Source of the DNA: an uncultured bacterium
GTDB lineage: Bacteria; Bacillota; Clostridia; Oscillospirales; CAG-272
DNA length: 58,338 nt
Direction: 5' to 3'
NCBI GenBank assembly: GCA_949293405.1
Contig: CASFDI010000029.1
Span: forward strand, 1-58,338
The stretch's first letter is position 1; every line of letters starts with the position of its first letter. The notes below the pieces were generated by a model. The model ran no database searches. It saw only the letters and a program-made list of their open reading frames with translations, and was not told the origin of the DNA. The position numbers and the translations under genes are program-made. Below are positions 42,416 to 51,829 of this stretch, one piece after another.

Positions 42416-43917
42416 TCAACACAATGCGTCACCGTCCGACTGTTCCAGTTCCACCAACTGACAATCATACAACCGCTGCGGCAGATCGAGCGTGAAAACG
42501 CCGTCCTCCCCTACCGTGAAACGAGATACCACTTCAGGCACCCCGCCCGCCATGCAGCGCAGTTGTTCGCTTTCCCTGCGATCAGCGAGATCTGTATATC
42601 CGCGCAGAAGGTATTCGGTGTAAACATCGTTGTTCCGGTATCCGGTTTTGCTGACTGAATACCGGTATGTCCCGGGTTTCAGTCCTTCAATCCGCAAGCG
42701 AACCGGCTCCTCCGGACGGGACGGCAGATCCCTGGTGAAAAAAGGACGGTTCGGGGCATCCTGTTGCGGCAACCGGTAACTCCAGAACAATACCGGCACC
42801 CCCTGATCCCCCTTACATGCCCATGACTCAGGATCCGCACAGTACAGTTCCGTGTCACCCATCCGGCTGAGAAACCGGTATGCAAAATAAGAAGGTTTCT
42901 TCAGCGACTGGATATTGAAAAGGCCAAATCCGCCGTGAAACGGGGTGGGACCGACTCCGGCCTCTTCAAAAATATCGGTGAAAGTCCAGTAGGACATCGC
43001 ATCCGCATAGGGCTCAGTTTTTTGAGATGATGAAGAATATACGACGCCTGGATATAACAGTCATGTACCGGATCACGGCTGGAATAGGAAGAACTCCGCT
43101 CCGTATAAAAAAGCGGCAGATGCGGCATGTCGGATTCGCGGATCTGCTCCCTGACACGCCGGCAAGCATCGGAAATCACATTTTCATTTCTGGAAAGATA
43201 AAGCTGCTTCTCCCCGGATTCATCGAAGTCACCGTATACGCCGTATGTATGCGTTGTAATAAAATCAAGCGGAATCCGGTTTTCCGTGCAGAAAGCGATC
43301 AGTTCCGGAACCCAGGCATTTCCGGCTGTGGCCGGACCGCCCACCCGCAGATCGGAACAGACGGAACGTATCGCACATACGGTGTGGCTGTAGAGGCGGA
43401 AATATTCCGTCATGTCGTGCGAATAGAAGGCCGGGTGGTTGGGCTCGTTCCACACCTCAAAGTACCATTGTCTGACCTCGTCAACCCCGTACCGGAGCAC
43501 CCAATGCCCTACCAGTTTCCGTATCAGTTCATCCCATCGCTCGTAATCAACCGGAGGCGTGACATTGGCCTTCCACCAGAAGACCGTTTTCGTCCCGGAG
43601 GCCATTGCCTGTGGCGTAAAGCTCAGCTCCACAAACGGCCGGATCCCGATCTCCGGCAGCGCATCAAACACCAGGTCAACATATTGGAAATTATAAAGCG
43701 GATTGCCGTTCCGGTCTGTACTGTACACGCCCATGTCATCCGACAGAAGACCATGAAACCGGAGATAAGAAAAACCGCAGTCCCGCACTGACTCCCATAA
43801 CTGCGTGAGTGCAGCATCGCGCAGCATCTCATGTGCGCGACCTGCCCCCCCACACATACGCCATGCATGGGAAAACAGCCCCTTCTCCCCGCGGATATCC
43901 AAAGCGATTGTACGCAT
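42416..43917 (-). pseudogene. GH39-like beta-xylosidase gene with a frameshift
   Basis: Two overlapping frames encode one glycosidase of about 500 residues. The N-terminal part (43917 down to about 43020) has a GH39 barrel: WYFEVWNEPNHPAF with the acid/base Glu and LPLFYTERSSSYSSRD with the probable nucleophile. The C-terminal part (to 42416) continues ADAMSYWTFTDIFEEAG, GGFGLFNIQSLKKPSYFAYRFL and a beta domain. The switch lies at six A on the coding strand (43018-43023); seven A would restore YILHHLKKTEPYADAMSYW. No signal peptide. Either a real inactivating deletion or a homopolymer sequencing error. CGGAGGAGG precedes the ATG. Confidence 0.85.
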
Positions 43918-43977
43918 CTGAATCCTCCTCCGGCCGCCCCATAATCATCCGACTGCCAACTGCACGGCTTTGGGATC

Positions 43978-44006
43978 ATTATAGCACACGTCCATAAAGG
44001 TGTCAA
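43978..44006 (-). promoter_or_regulatory. Promoter of the GH39-like gene
   Basis: On the minus strand TTGACA (44001-44006), 17-base spacer, TATAAT (43978-43983). Confidence 0.88.
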
Positions 44007-44051
44007 GCCACAAAGGCAGACCGAGACAAGGAAATGCCCCTCATACGGGGA

Positions 44052-44080
44052 TTGACAAGGCAGCGGAAGTTTGTTATAAT
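44052..44080 (+). promoter_or_regulatory. Promoter of holB operon
   Basis: TTGACA (44052-44057), 17-base spacer, TATAAT (44075-44080); divergent from the GH39 promoter, 45 bases apart. Confidence 0.88.
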
Positions 44081-44126
44081 TGATGGTAACGGTGTACTTT
44101 ATGAAAGAAGCGGAAGGAGGGCGGAT

Positions 44127-45143
44127 ATGACCCAGGATTTTCAGCAGTTTGCCGGTTCAGAACATCTGAAGCAACTGCTTTCCGACCGGGTACGAAAACA
44201 TACGCTTTCCCACGCCTATATTCTGGAAGGTCCGGCCGGTTGCGGTAAAAGAAGGCTGGCGTTGCTGCTCGCAGCGGCGACTGCGTGCCGTCACACAGAA
44301 GGGCCGATCCCCTGTCTTGCATGCGATGCGTGCCGGCGTATTCTTGACGGCAATGCACCTGATATCAAACACCTGCGTCCCCAGGAGGGTAAGCAGAGCA
44401 TCGGTGTCGAAGAAGTACGCATGTTCCGGCAGGATATGTACCTGTCTGCCACAGAGTTTGATCTTAAAATTTACATTATTGAACAGGCGCATCTCTTGAC
44501 TGCCGAAGCGCAGAACGCCCTCTTGACCGTACTGGAAGAACCGCCTGAGCAGATTCTGATGCTCCTGCTCACGGAAGATGCAGCGTCTCTGCTGCCCACG
44601 ATCCGCAGCAGAGCGGCTGTTCTGCGTCTGGAGCGGTTGCCCATCCCCCTGCTGCGCGAAACAGCACTTTGCCTGTCCGACCAGGCCCGTGCGGCAGAAC
44701 AACGGGACCCGGAGGCTTTTTCTGTCCTTCTGACCGAAGCGGACGGTTGCCTCGGCAGACTGCTCGAATCGCTGGACGGCGACCGTACAGACGCCGAAGC
44801 TGCCCGCACCTGCACCGACCGATTGCTGCACGCATTGAGCGGCAAGCCGGATGCGGCAGCGCTTGACAGTGCGATGTCTGCCCTGCCGGATCAGCGCGCG
44901 GCATGTATGAAAATGCTGCTGGTTTTCCAGTCTGCATTGCGGGATCTGATCGTGCTTGCAAGATATCCCGGAGCTTCCCTGCGCTTCTTCACCGACTCCG
45001 GACAGGCACAGCACTTTGCACACTGCCCGGTAACCAGACTGATGCGCTATTATGACTGTACCGAAACAGCACTGCAGGCATTGGACGCAAACGCAAATCC
45101 AACACTAACCGTTGCGATCCTTGCCCGTGATTTATGTTCGTAA
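44127..45143 (+). CDS. holB: DNA polymerase III subunit delta'
   Basis: Clamp-loader subunit. The 338-residue AAA+ protein has a degenerate P-loop (GPAGCGKRR, no Thr/Ser after Lys), a zinc module with CLACDACRRIL, and SIGVEEVRMFRQDMY, IIEQAHLLTAEAQNALLTVLEEPP and TIRSRAAVLRLERL. Delta' is known not to hydrolyse ATP. The start is ATG 44127 behind GGAAGGAGG. It heads the holB-ricT-trmN6-rsmI cluster conserved in Firmicutes. Confidence 0.92.
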   Translation: MTQDFQQFAGSEHLKQLLSDRVRKHTLSHAYILEGPAGCGKRRLALLLAAATACRHTEGPIPCLACDACRRILDGNAPDIKHLRPQEGKQSIGVEEVRMFRQDMYLSATEFDLKIYIIEQAHLLTAEAQNALLTVLEEPPEQILMLLLTEDAASLLPTIRSRAAVLRLERLPIPLLRETALCLSDQARAAEQRDPEAFSVLLTEADGCLGRLLESLDGDRTDAEAARTCTDRLLHALSGKPDAAALDSAMSALPDQRAACMKMLLVFQSALRDLIVLARYPGASLRFFTDSGQAQHFAHCPVTRLMRYYDCTETALQALDANANPTLTVAILARDLCS

Positions 45144-45163
45144 CCGAACCGAAAGGAAATGCC

Positions 45164-46360
45164 ATGGCTGAGGGAAACGCGAAAAACAACAAAAACAAGG
45201 AAAACCGCAACAGAGATAACCAACCGAAGTTTCAGGGCAGCAGAAACAAGAAGAACAAAAAGAACCGCCCGCGGTCACACCAGAAAGTAAGCGTTGTACC
45301 GGAACAGGATCTGATCCCGGAAAGTGCTGCTCCCGCATTCGCGGAACGCAAACCGCAGCGGACACGCACCTTCTCTTCTGCTGCAGAGGAAGGAACACCG
45401 ATCTGTCCGGAGGATGAACTGATTCCCCCGGTGCGTACAGAAGCGGCGGAAGAAACCCTTCAGGCGGAAGAAACCGCGACGGTGGTCACACTTGTCTTCC
45501 GCAACGGCGGAAAAGCATACTACTTTGATCCGGCAGGCTTTGTATTTGAAAAAGGAGATCATGTACTGGTTGAGACAGCGCGTGGCAAAGAGATCGGAAC
45601 AGTCCGTCAAGCCAACCACGAGGTACCGCTCAACAAAGTTGTTCCACCGCTTAAACCGGTACTTGGTCCCGCTACAGCGGAAGATCTTACCGTTTGGGAA
45701 CGCAACCGGAAGGCGGAAGCAGATGCGCTGGTGATTTTCCGCGACAAGGTGCGCAAGCACAATATGAACATGAATCCCGTCGCGGTGGAATATGCGCTGG
45801 ATGGAAACAAAATTTTGTTTTATTTTACGGCAGAGACCCGGGTTGACTTCCGGGAACTGGTGAAGGACCTTGCTTCTGTATTCCGCACCCGTATTGAGCT
45901 TCGCCAGATCGGGATCCGTGACGAGACCAAGATGATGGGCGGATTCGGAACCTGTGGGCGTCCTTTCTGCTGTTCCACTTTTCTGTCCGACTTTGCTCAG
46001 GTTTCCATCAAAATGGCGAAGGAACAGAATTTCTCTCTCAACTCCGCCAAGATATCGGGTACATGCGGTCGGCTGATGTGCTGTTTGCGCTACGAGCACG
46101 AAGTGTATGAAGAGGCGCAGAAAACAACTCCATCCACCGGCGCACAGGTCATGACGGAGGCCGGCCCCGGCGTGGTGACCGAAAGCCGACCGCTTTCAGG
46201 CACGGTAAAGGTACGCCTTTTTGATGACAAGGAACAGCCGCGCCTGTTCCGTTCGGAGGAGGTCCGTGTTATTCCGAAGAACCGTCCCCAGAACCAGGAT
46301 GAAAAGCAACAGAATGTCCGCAACACCGAAGACAGCACCGAAACAGAAACGGAGCTGTAA
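45164..46360 (+). CDS. ricT: PSP1-domain protein RicT (YaaT)
   Basis: In Bacillus, RicT forms an iron-sulfur-containing complex with RicA and RicF that guides RNase Y processing. The 398-residue protein has a long polar, Asn/Lys-rich N-terminal tail (about 1-110), then the PSP1 core (VTLVFRNGGKAYYFDPAG, KGDHVLVETARGKEIG) with Cys-rich motifs FGTCGRPFCCSTFL and ISGTCGRLMCCLRYEH, candidate cluster ligands. Its acidic/basic tail is unusually long. ATG 45164 is behind AAAGGAAA, 20 bases after holB. Confidence 0.92.
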   Translation: MAEGNAKNNKNKENRNRDNQPKFQGSRNKKNKKNRPRSHQKVSVVPEQDLIPESAAPAFAERKPQRTRTFSSAAEEGTPICPEDELIPPVRTEAAEETLQAEETATVVTLVFRNGGKAYYFDPAGFVFEKGDHVLVETARGKEIGTVRQANHEVPLNKVVPPLKPVLGPATAEDLTVWERNRKAEADALVIFRDKVRKHNMNMNPVAVEYALDGNKILFYFTAETRVDFRELVKDLASVFRTRIELRQIGIRDETKMMGGFGTCGRPFCCSTFLSDFAQVSIKMAKEQNFSLNSAKISGTCGRLMCCLRYEHEVYEEAQKTTPSTGAQVMTEAGPGVVTESRPLSGTVKVRLFDDKEQPRLFRSEEVRVIPKNRPQNQDEKQQNVRNTEDSTETETEL

Positions 46361-46431
46361 GGTACCGGCATCTGTTCGCGGCGCTTTTTACTGAAAGCAC
46401 GGCATTTTTTATAAAAAATACGGATTCCCTC

Positions 46432-46459
46432 TTGATTTTTCTTAAAGTTGTGATACAAT
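46432..46459 (+). promoter_or_regulatory. Promoter of the small ferredoxin gene
   Basis: TTGATT (46432-46437), 16-base spacer, TACAAT (46454-46459). An AT-rich palindrome (ATTTTTTATAAAAAAT) lies just upstream. Confidence 0.6.
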
Positions 46460-46491
46460 AGTGGCAACCATATATACGGAGGTATGACAGG

Positions 46492-46665
46492 ATGGCTTTC
46501 AAAATCACAGATGATTGCATCAAATGCGGCGCTTGCGCTGACGAATGCCCGGTGGGATGCATCACCGAAGGCGACGATAAGTATGTTATCGATGCTGACG
46601 AATGCCTGGAGTGCGGTGCCTGCGCAGGCGCTTGCCCGGTTGGCGCGCCCGTAAAGGACGAATAA
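46492..46665 (+). CDS. Small 2[4Fe-4S] ferredoxin
   Basis: A 57-residue ferredoxin, short enough to be overlooked. It starts MAFKITDDCIKCGACADECP, and the second cluster motif is CLECGACAGACPVGAP. All eight ligand Cys are present, giving two low-potential 4Fe-4S clusters. GGAGG lies 10 bases upstream, with its own promoter and terminator. In Bacillus yabA occupies the place between ricT and trmN6; here a ferredoxin does. Confidence 0.95.
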   Translation: MAFKITDDCIKCGACADECPVGCITEGDDKYVIDADECLECGACAGACPVGAPVKDE

Positions 46666-46687
46666 TCGCAGTATCCACATAATGCGA

Positions 46688-46722
46688 AAATGCGGAGCGG
46701 GCTACCGCTCCGCATTTCTTTT
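46688..46722 (+). terminator. Terminator of the ferredoxin gene
   Basis: AAATGCGGAGCGG and its complement around GCTA, followed by CTTTT. Confidence 0.85.
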
Positions 46723-46743
46723 GCAGAGAACCGATGGGAGAAT

Positions 46744-47502
46744 ATGCTTTTGTACAAATTTCTGCTTCCGGGTGAACGCCTTGATTATGTAAACGACCGG
46801 CTCTCCCTGATTCAGCGTCCGGACGGACTCTGCTTCGGGACCGACACCCTGCTGCTTGCAGCTTATATACGCGCCGTGAAAGGGGATTGTCTGGAACTCG
46901 GGACCGGCACCGGAATCCTTTCCCTCCTGCTTGCCACCCGTGGAAAATGCCGTCATATCGACGCTCTGGAGATTCAGCACGAATACGCCGCCTTGGCGGC
47001 GCGCAATGTCTGCCTGAACCATCTCTCCGACCGTATACGCGTTACGGAAGGTGATCTGCGGGCCGAGGGGGTTGTGGCGCGGGACGGCAGATACAAACTG
47101 ACAGTTGCCAATCCTCCGTACATGCGGCAGAAAAGCGGTTATCTGAACAGCACTGCACATAAAACCGATGCGCGCCACGAGCAGAACGGAGATATCCGTG
47201 ATTTCTGCAAAGCAGCAGCCGGTGCGTTGTCCTTTGGCGGACAGTTCTGCTGCGTATTCCGTCCCGACCGGACAGCCGATCTTGTCTGCGCGATGCGAGA
47301 CACAGGTCTTGAGCCGAAACGGATGACCTTTATTCACCGCGACGCCGGTGCTCCGCCTTCCCTGCTGCTCATGGAATCACGCGCAGGCGGCAATCCGGGA
47401 CTGATCTGTACAAAACCGCTTTTTCTGAAGGAAGGGGCATCGGATTCCGAAGATTTGCGCTACATTCTGGAAAGCGGAAACTTCCCGCCTTCCTTTTACT
47501 GA
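46744..47502 (+). CDS. trmN6: tRNA1(Val) (adenine37-N6)-methyltransferase-like protein TrmN6 (YabB)
   Basis: A 252-residue Rossmann methyltransferase with SAM motif LELGTGTGILSLLLA and the N6-adenine motif NPPYMRQ. The start GERLDYVNDRLSLIQRPDGLCFGTDTLLLA is typical of the YfiC/TrmN6 group. ATG 46744 is behind GGGAGAAT. Precedes rsmI by 8 bases, as in the Bacillus yabB-yabC region. Confidence 0.88.
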   Translation: MLLYKFLLPGERLDYVNDRLSLIQRPDGLCFGTDTLLLAAYIRAVKGDCLELGTGTGILSLLLATRGKCRHIDALEIQHEYAALAARNVCLNHLSDRIRVTEGDLRAEGVVARDGRYKLTVANPPYMRQKSGYLNSTAHKTDARHEQNGDIRDFCKAAAGALSFGGQFCCVFRPDRTADLVCAMRDTGLEPKRMTFIHRDAGAPPSLLLMESRAGGNPGLICTKPLFLKEGASDSEDLRYILESGNFPPSFY

Positions 47503-47510
47503 GAGGTTAT

Positions 47511-48401
47511 ATGGAACAGGAAAAGAACAGGATTATGCCCGGCACACTGTACCTGGTGGGAACTCCGATCGGCAATCTTGCCGACCTGTCCGAACGCGCA
47601 CGAAAAACCCTGGCAGAGGTGGATTTCATTGCCGCGGAGGACACGCGCAACACCGCAAAACTGCTCTCTCTCTTTCACATCCGGAAGGAACTGATCAGTT
47701 ATTACGAACATAACAAACGCGAGCGCGGCGAAATCCTGTGCGCACGCATGAAACAGGGTGAAAGCTGTGCCCTGGTCACAGATGCGGGCATGCCGGCTGT
47801 GAGCGACCCGGGCGAAGATCTGGTGCGGCTGTGCTGTGAGAAAGGTATTCCGGTCACGGCAGTCCCGGGGCCAACGGCGCTGATTACCGCTCTGACTCTT
47901 TCGGGACTGGCAACCGGTCGCTTCTGTTTCGAAGGATTTCTGACCACGGCACGGGGAGAGAGGAAAAAGCGCCTGCAGGAGATCCGGCACGAACGACGGA
48001 CCATGATTTTTTACGAAGCACCGCACAAACTGATCACAACCCTGCGTGATCTGTATGAGGTCTTCGGGGACCGTCCCGTAGCAATCTGCCGTGAGTTGAC
48101 CAAACTCAATGAAGAGATCATTCATACAACGCTCGGGCAGGCACAGACGCTTTACACAGATAAATCGCCCCGCGGCGAATATGTACTGATTCTTTCCGGA
48201 GAGGCCGAACTGTACGGAGAGGATGCCTCACCGCCCACGCAGGAGGAAAACAGCCTTCAGGCGCTCCCGCCACAAGAACATGTGCGGCGACTGCAAGAGG
48301 CGGGCATGTCCCGCATGGATGCCATCAAGCAGGCTGCAAAAGAACGGGGCATGCGGAAAAGTCAACTGTATCAGTTGCTGACCAGCGACCGTAACGACTG
48401 A
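47511..48401 (+). CDS. rsmI: 16S rRNA (cytidine1402-2'-O)-methyltransferase RsmI
   Basis: Tetrapyrrole-methylase-fold enzyme that 2'-O-methylates C1402 of 16S rRNA. The 296 residues begin MPGTLYLVGTPIGNLADLSERARKTLAEVDFIAAEDTRNT, the family signature, and continue VTDAGMPAVSDPGEDLVRLC, PGPTALITALTLSGL and FYEAPHKLITTL. The C-terminal helix-turn-helix-like segment (MSRMDAIKQAAKERGMRKSQLYQLL) is also conserved. Confidence 0.95.
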   Translation: MEQEKNRIMPGTLYLVGTPIGNLADLSERARKTLAEVDFIAAEDTRNTAKLLSLFHIRKELISYYEHNKRERGEILCARMKQGESCALVTDAGMPAVSDPGEDLVRLCCEKGIPVTAVPGPTALITALTLSGLATGRFCFEGFLTTARGERKKRLQEIRHERRTMIFYEAPHKLITTLRDLYEVFGDRPVAICRELTKLNEEIIHTTLGQAQTLYTDKSPRGEYVLILSGEAELYGEDASPPTQEENSLQALPPQEHVRRLQEAGMSRMDAIKQAAKERGMRKSQLYQLLTSDRND

Positions 48402-48417
48402 TATTTCGCAACCGCAT

Positions 48418-48454
48418 AAAAACCGGTCCGATCAAATGATCGGACCGGTTTTTT
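48418..48454. terminator. Bidirectional terminator between rsmI and lysA
   Basis: ACCGGTCCGATC and its complement around AAAT, with A run upstream and T6 downstream, so it serves the convergent rsmI and lysA operons. Confidence 0.9.
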
Positions 48455-48481
48455 CCGCATTCGGCAATCCTTGTGCAACAT

Positions 48482-49774
48482 TCACTCATCCAGATGCGTA
48501 AGATCCGCATAGGACTCCCGACGCACCGCAACATAAGGCTTGCCATCCCGGATCATCACCACGGGCGGCCGCGGAACGCGGTTGTAATTGAGCGCCATGG
48601 AATAGTTATATGCACCGGTAACCAGGACCGCAAGCAGATCGCCGCGGACCGGCTTCTGCAGCAGCACATCCTCCTGAATCAGGTCGCCGCTCTCACAGCA
48701 TCTTCCCGCAATTGTCGCACGGAAATCCGCCGGAAGCGATGCTTTATTTGCAAGCAGAACCGTATAATCAGACTGGTAAAGAGCATATCTCGGATTATCC
48801 GTCATGCCACCGTCAATGGAAACATAGCTCTTGTACCCGGTGATGGTCTTGACGCTTCCCACCGTGTAAAGTGTCAGCCCTGCATCCGCAACAATGCTCC
48901 TTCCCGGCTCCATCAGTACTGTCGGCATGGGCATCTTCAGTTCTGCGCAGGTATTTCGGATATGCGCCGCCAGTTGTGCAATGGCCGCCTCATAATCGAT
49001 CACCGGATGCTCCTCAATATACCGCACACCAAAACCGCCGCCCAGATTGAGCACCTGCGCTTCATACCCCTCCTGCCGCATCTGCGCCATGAAGCGCAGC
49101 ATAATGGTTGCGGCATCACAGAAAGGTATCACATCAAAAATCTGTGACCCGATGTGACAGTGAAATCCCACCAGACGGATTCCGGGCATTCTGAGCGCGA
49201 CACGCACCAGTTCGGCCGCCTGACCGGTCTCTATTGCCGTACCGAATTTGGAATCAACCTTCCCTGTCGTGATAGCAGCGTGCGTGTGAGGATCAATGCC
49301 GGGCGTCAGGCGCAGCAGGATGTTCTGTGTCTGACCGCGCTGTACCGCACAGGCGGATACCGCCTGCAACTCTTCGGCATTGTCCACCACAAAATGACCG
49401 ACTCCCGCATCCATCGCCTGCCTGATGTCAGCATCTGTCTTGTTATTACCGTGGAAATAGGCTCTTTCAAGCGGAAAACCTGCGGCAGATGCAGTGTAAA
49501 GTTCGCCGCCGGATACCAGATCTGTCCGGATCCCCTCTTCAGCGGCGATCCGGTAGATGGCTTTACAACAGAAGGCCTTGCTGGCAAGTAAGGGCCCCGA
49601 TTCGCCACCGAAATACTTCTTCATGGCATCGCGGTACAGGCGCATCCGTGCGCGGATCCTGTTTTCGTCCATCAGGTACAGAGGAGTTCCGTAAGTGCGC
49701 GCCAGCTCGGTGGTATCGACTCCGGCGAACTCCAGATGCCCCTGACTGTTGATCGTTAAATTGTCATGCAGCAT
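48482..49774 (-). CDS. lysA: Diaminopimelate decarboxylase
   Basis: PLP enzyme converting meso-diaminopimelate to L-lysine. The 430-residue fold-III protein has the PLP lysine K66 in LASKAFCCKA, HGNNKTDADIRQAMDAG, GFHCHIGSQIFD, LNLGGGFGVRY, EPGRSIVADAG and CESGDLI. AAAGGAG precedes the ATG. Last gene of the riboswitch-controlled dap operon, 17 bases after dapL. Confidence 0.96.
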   Translation of the reverse strand: MLHDNLTINSQGHLEFAGVDTTELARTYGTPLYLMDENRIRARMRLYRDAMKKYFGGESGPLLASKAFCCKAIYRIAAEEGIRTDLVSGGELYTASAAGFPLERAYFHGNNKTDADIRQAMDAGVGHFVVDNAEELQAVSACAVQRGQTQNILLRLTPGIDPHTHAAITTGKVDSKFGTAIETGQAAELVRVALRMPGIRLVGFHCHIGSQIFDVIPFCDAATIMLRFMAQMRQEGYEAQVLNLGGGFGVRYIEEHPVIDYEAAIAQLAAHIRNTCAELKMPMPTVLMEPGRSIVADAGLTLYTVGSVKTITGYKSYVSIDGGMTDNPRYALYQSDYTVLLANKASLPADFRATIAGRCCESGDLIQEDVLLQKPVRGDLLAVLVTGAYNYSMALNYNRVPRPPVVMIRDGKPYVAVRRESYADLTHLDE

Positions 49775-49791
49775 GCTTGTTCTCCTTTACC

Positions 49792-50979
49792 TCAAAGCAA
49801 GGCATCCAGCCGTCTGACCGCCTCAACGGTGGACTCACGGCTTCCGAAAGAAGTCAGGCGGAAATATCCCTCTCCCGCAGCCCCGAAGCCCTCTCCGGGG
49901 GTTCCTACGATCTGCACACGGTTCAGCAGATAATCGAAGAATTCCCAACTCTTCATGCCGCCCGGACATTTGAGCCAGATGTAAGGGGAGGAAACCCCTC
50001 CGAAAAAGGTAATCCCCTTTTTGCGGAACAGATCGGCCAGCAGAGCCGCATTTTCCATATAGTAGGAAATGTGCTCCATACATTCGTGCATTCCCTCTTC
50101 GGAAAGAGCCGCCTCCGCGCCGCGCTGAACAATATACGGCACCCAGTTGAATTTGGTAGCTTGTCTTCTGCCCCACAGCGCCTGCAGACTGACTCCGTCA
50201 ACTGTTTTCAGCTCCGGCGGAACCACGGTCCATGCGCACCGGGTTCCGGTAAAGCCGGCTGTCTTGGAGAAGGAGCAGATCTCTACCGCGCAGGTACGCG
50301 CTTCGGCAACGGCATAGACCGAATGCGGTTCCGTCCCACTGATAAAGGCTTCATACGCCGCGTCGTAAATAATCAGCGAACCTGTCCGGTTGGCGAAGGA
50401 TACCCACTGGCGCAACTGATCGAGCGAATAGAGCGCTCCGGTCGGATTGTTGGGAGAGCAGAGGTAAATGACATACGGCATCTCCTCAAGTCCGTCCGGC
50501 ATGGGCAGGAAACCGTTTTCCTCGTTTCCGGTCAGGAAACGGACGGTTCTGCCGCTCATCAGATTGGAATCCAGATAGACCGGATACACCGGATCGGGAA
50601 TCAGCACCGTATTGTCGCCCAGGATGTCAACAAAATTCCCCACATCGCTCTTGGCACCGTCAGAAATAAAAATCTCCTCAGGAGAAACGGTTACCCCGAA
50701 CGAGGCATAGTGACCGGCAATGGCCTGCCGCAGAAAGTCATAACCGAAATCAGGGGCATATCCCCGGAATGTCTCCTGCACGCCCATCTCGTCCACCGCA
50801 CGGTGCATAGCCTCTACAACCGTCTGCGGCAGCGGAAGGGTGACATCTCCGATTCCCAGCCGGATCACATCGGCATCGGGATGTGCTGTTTTATACGCCT
50901 GCACGCGTTTTGCAATTTCGGAAAAAAGGTAGGACTGCTTGAGATTGCTGTAATGTTCGTTGGTTTTAATCTTCATCAT
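49792..50979 (-). CDS. dapL: LL-diaminopimelate aminotransferase
   Basis: PLP aminotransferase that converts tetrahydrodipicolinate directly to LL-diaminopimelate, bypassing the succinyl or acetyl intermediates. From ATG 50979 (AAGGAG 9 bases upstream) it has 395 residues: NEHYSNLKQSYLFSEIAKRV, VIRLGIGDVTLPLP, FRGYAPDFGYDFLRQAIA, SDGAKSDVGNFVDILG and the PLP lysine in CSFSKTAGFTGTR. The start overlaps the 3' end of dapF. Confidence 0.95.
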   Translation of the reverse strand: MMKIKTNEHYSNLKQSYLFSEIAKRVQAYKTAHPDADVIRLGIGDVTLPLPQTVVEAMHRAVDEMGVQETFRGYAPDFGYDFLRQAIAGHYASFGVTVSPEEIFISDGAKSDVGNFVDILGDNTVLIPDPVYPVYLDSNLMSGRTVRFLTGNEENGFLPMPDGLEEMPYVIYLCSPNNPTGALYSLDQLRQWVSFANRTGSLIIYDAAYEAFISGTEPHSVYAVAEARTCAVEICSFSKTAGFTGTRCAWTVVPPELKTVDGVSLQALWGRRQATKFNWVPYIVQRGAEAALSEEGMHECMEHISYYMENAALLADLFRKKGITFFGGVSSPYIWLKCPGGMKSWEFFDYLLNRVQIVGTPGEGFGAAGEGYFRLTSFGSRESTVEAVRRLDALL

Positions 50980-51820
50980 AGGTGAAAACTCCTTCATAAG
51001 CCTTTGCTGCGGGGCCGGTCATGAAAACCTGCAGATCCGATGTACAGACGATGGACAGATCCCCGCCGATCAGATGCACCGTCACCTCACTGTCAAATGC
51101 GACAAGTCCGTTGATGGCCGCGGCGACCACACTGGCGCAGGCGCCGGTTCCACAGGCCCAGGTCTCGCCGCTTCCCCGCTCATACACCCGCATCTCCAGT
51201 TCCGTTTGAGAAATCACACGGACAAACTCGGTATTGATCCGCTCGGGGAACAGCGGATGATGCTCAAATGCAGGGCCGATTTTATCAAGCGGCAGAGACT
51301 TTACCTCCTCCACAAAAACCACCGCATGCGGGTTCCCCATGGAAACCGCGGTGATTTCCCATTCCTCGCCCAGAACGGTAATGGGATAACGGCGCACCAG
51401 CCCCTCCAGTGCCACCGGAATATCGGGGCCGTTGAGAATGGCGCGCCCCATATCCACACGCACCCGTTCGATTTTGCCGTCGGCTCCGGGCATCAGAGTC
51501 AACTTTTTGATCCCGCTGAGTGTTTCAATTTCAATATCAGTGCGGTCGGTGTAGTGATTATCATACAGGAATTTACCTACACAACGGATTGCGTTTCCGC
51601 ACATTTTCCCTTCGCTGCCGTCTGCATTGAACATACGCATTTTTGCGTCTGCCACATCCGACGGACAGATCAGCACTACCCCGTCGCTTCCTACCGAGAA
51701 GTGACGCGGTGACATCAGCACGGCCAGGCGCTCGGGATGAGGCACCATACCGTGCATACAGTCAAAATAAATATAGTCGTTTCCGATGCCGTGCATCTTG
51801 GTGAAATGCAGTTCCATCAT
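50966..51820 (-). CDS. dapF: Diaminopimelate epimerase
   Basis: Cofactor-free epimerase that turns LL- into meso-diaminopimelate. The 284 residues start MELHFTKMHGIGNDYIYFDC and carry the two catalytic Cys in GKMCGNAIRCVG and TWACGTGACASV. GGGGGAT precedes the ATG pair at 51820/51817. Overlaps dapL by 14 bases. Confidence 0.96.
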   Translation of the reverse strand: MMELHFTKMHGIGNDYIYFDCMHGMVPHPERLAVLMSPRHFSVGSDGVVLICPSDVADAKMRMFNADGSEGKMCGNAIRCVGKFLYDNHYTDRTDIEIETLSGIKKLTLMPGADGKIERVRVDMGRAILNGPDIPVALEGLVRRYPITVLGEEWEITAVSMGNPHAVVFVEEVKSLPLDKIGPAFEHHPLFPERINTEFVRVISQTELEMRVYERGSGETWACGTGACASVVAAAINGLVAFDSEVTVHLIGGDLSIVCTSDLQVFMTGPAAKAYEGVFTYDED

Positions 51821-51829
51821 TATCCCCCA

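Noticed and set aside
43018..43023. Programmed -1 frameshifting in the GH39-like gene
   Set aside because: The A run is not arranged as an in-frame X XXY YYZ slippery heptamer (zero frame CTC AAA AAA CTG), and a glycosidase has no known use for it; an insertion/deletion explains it better.
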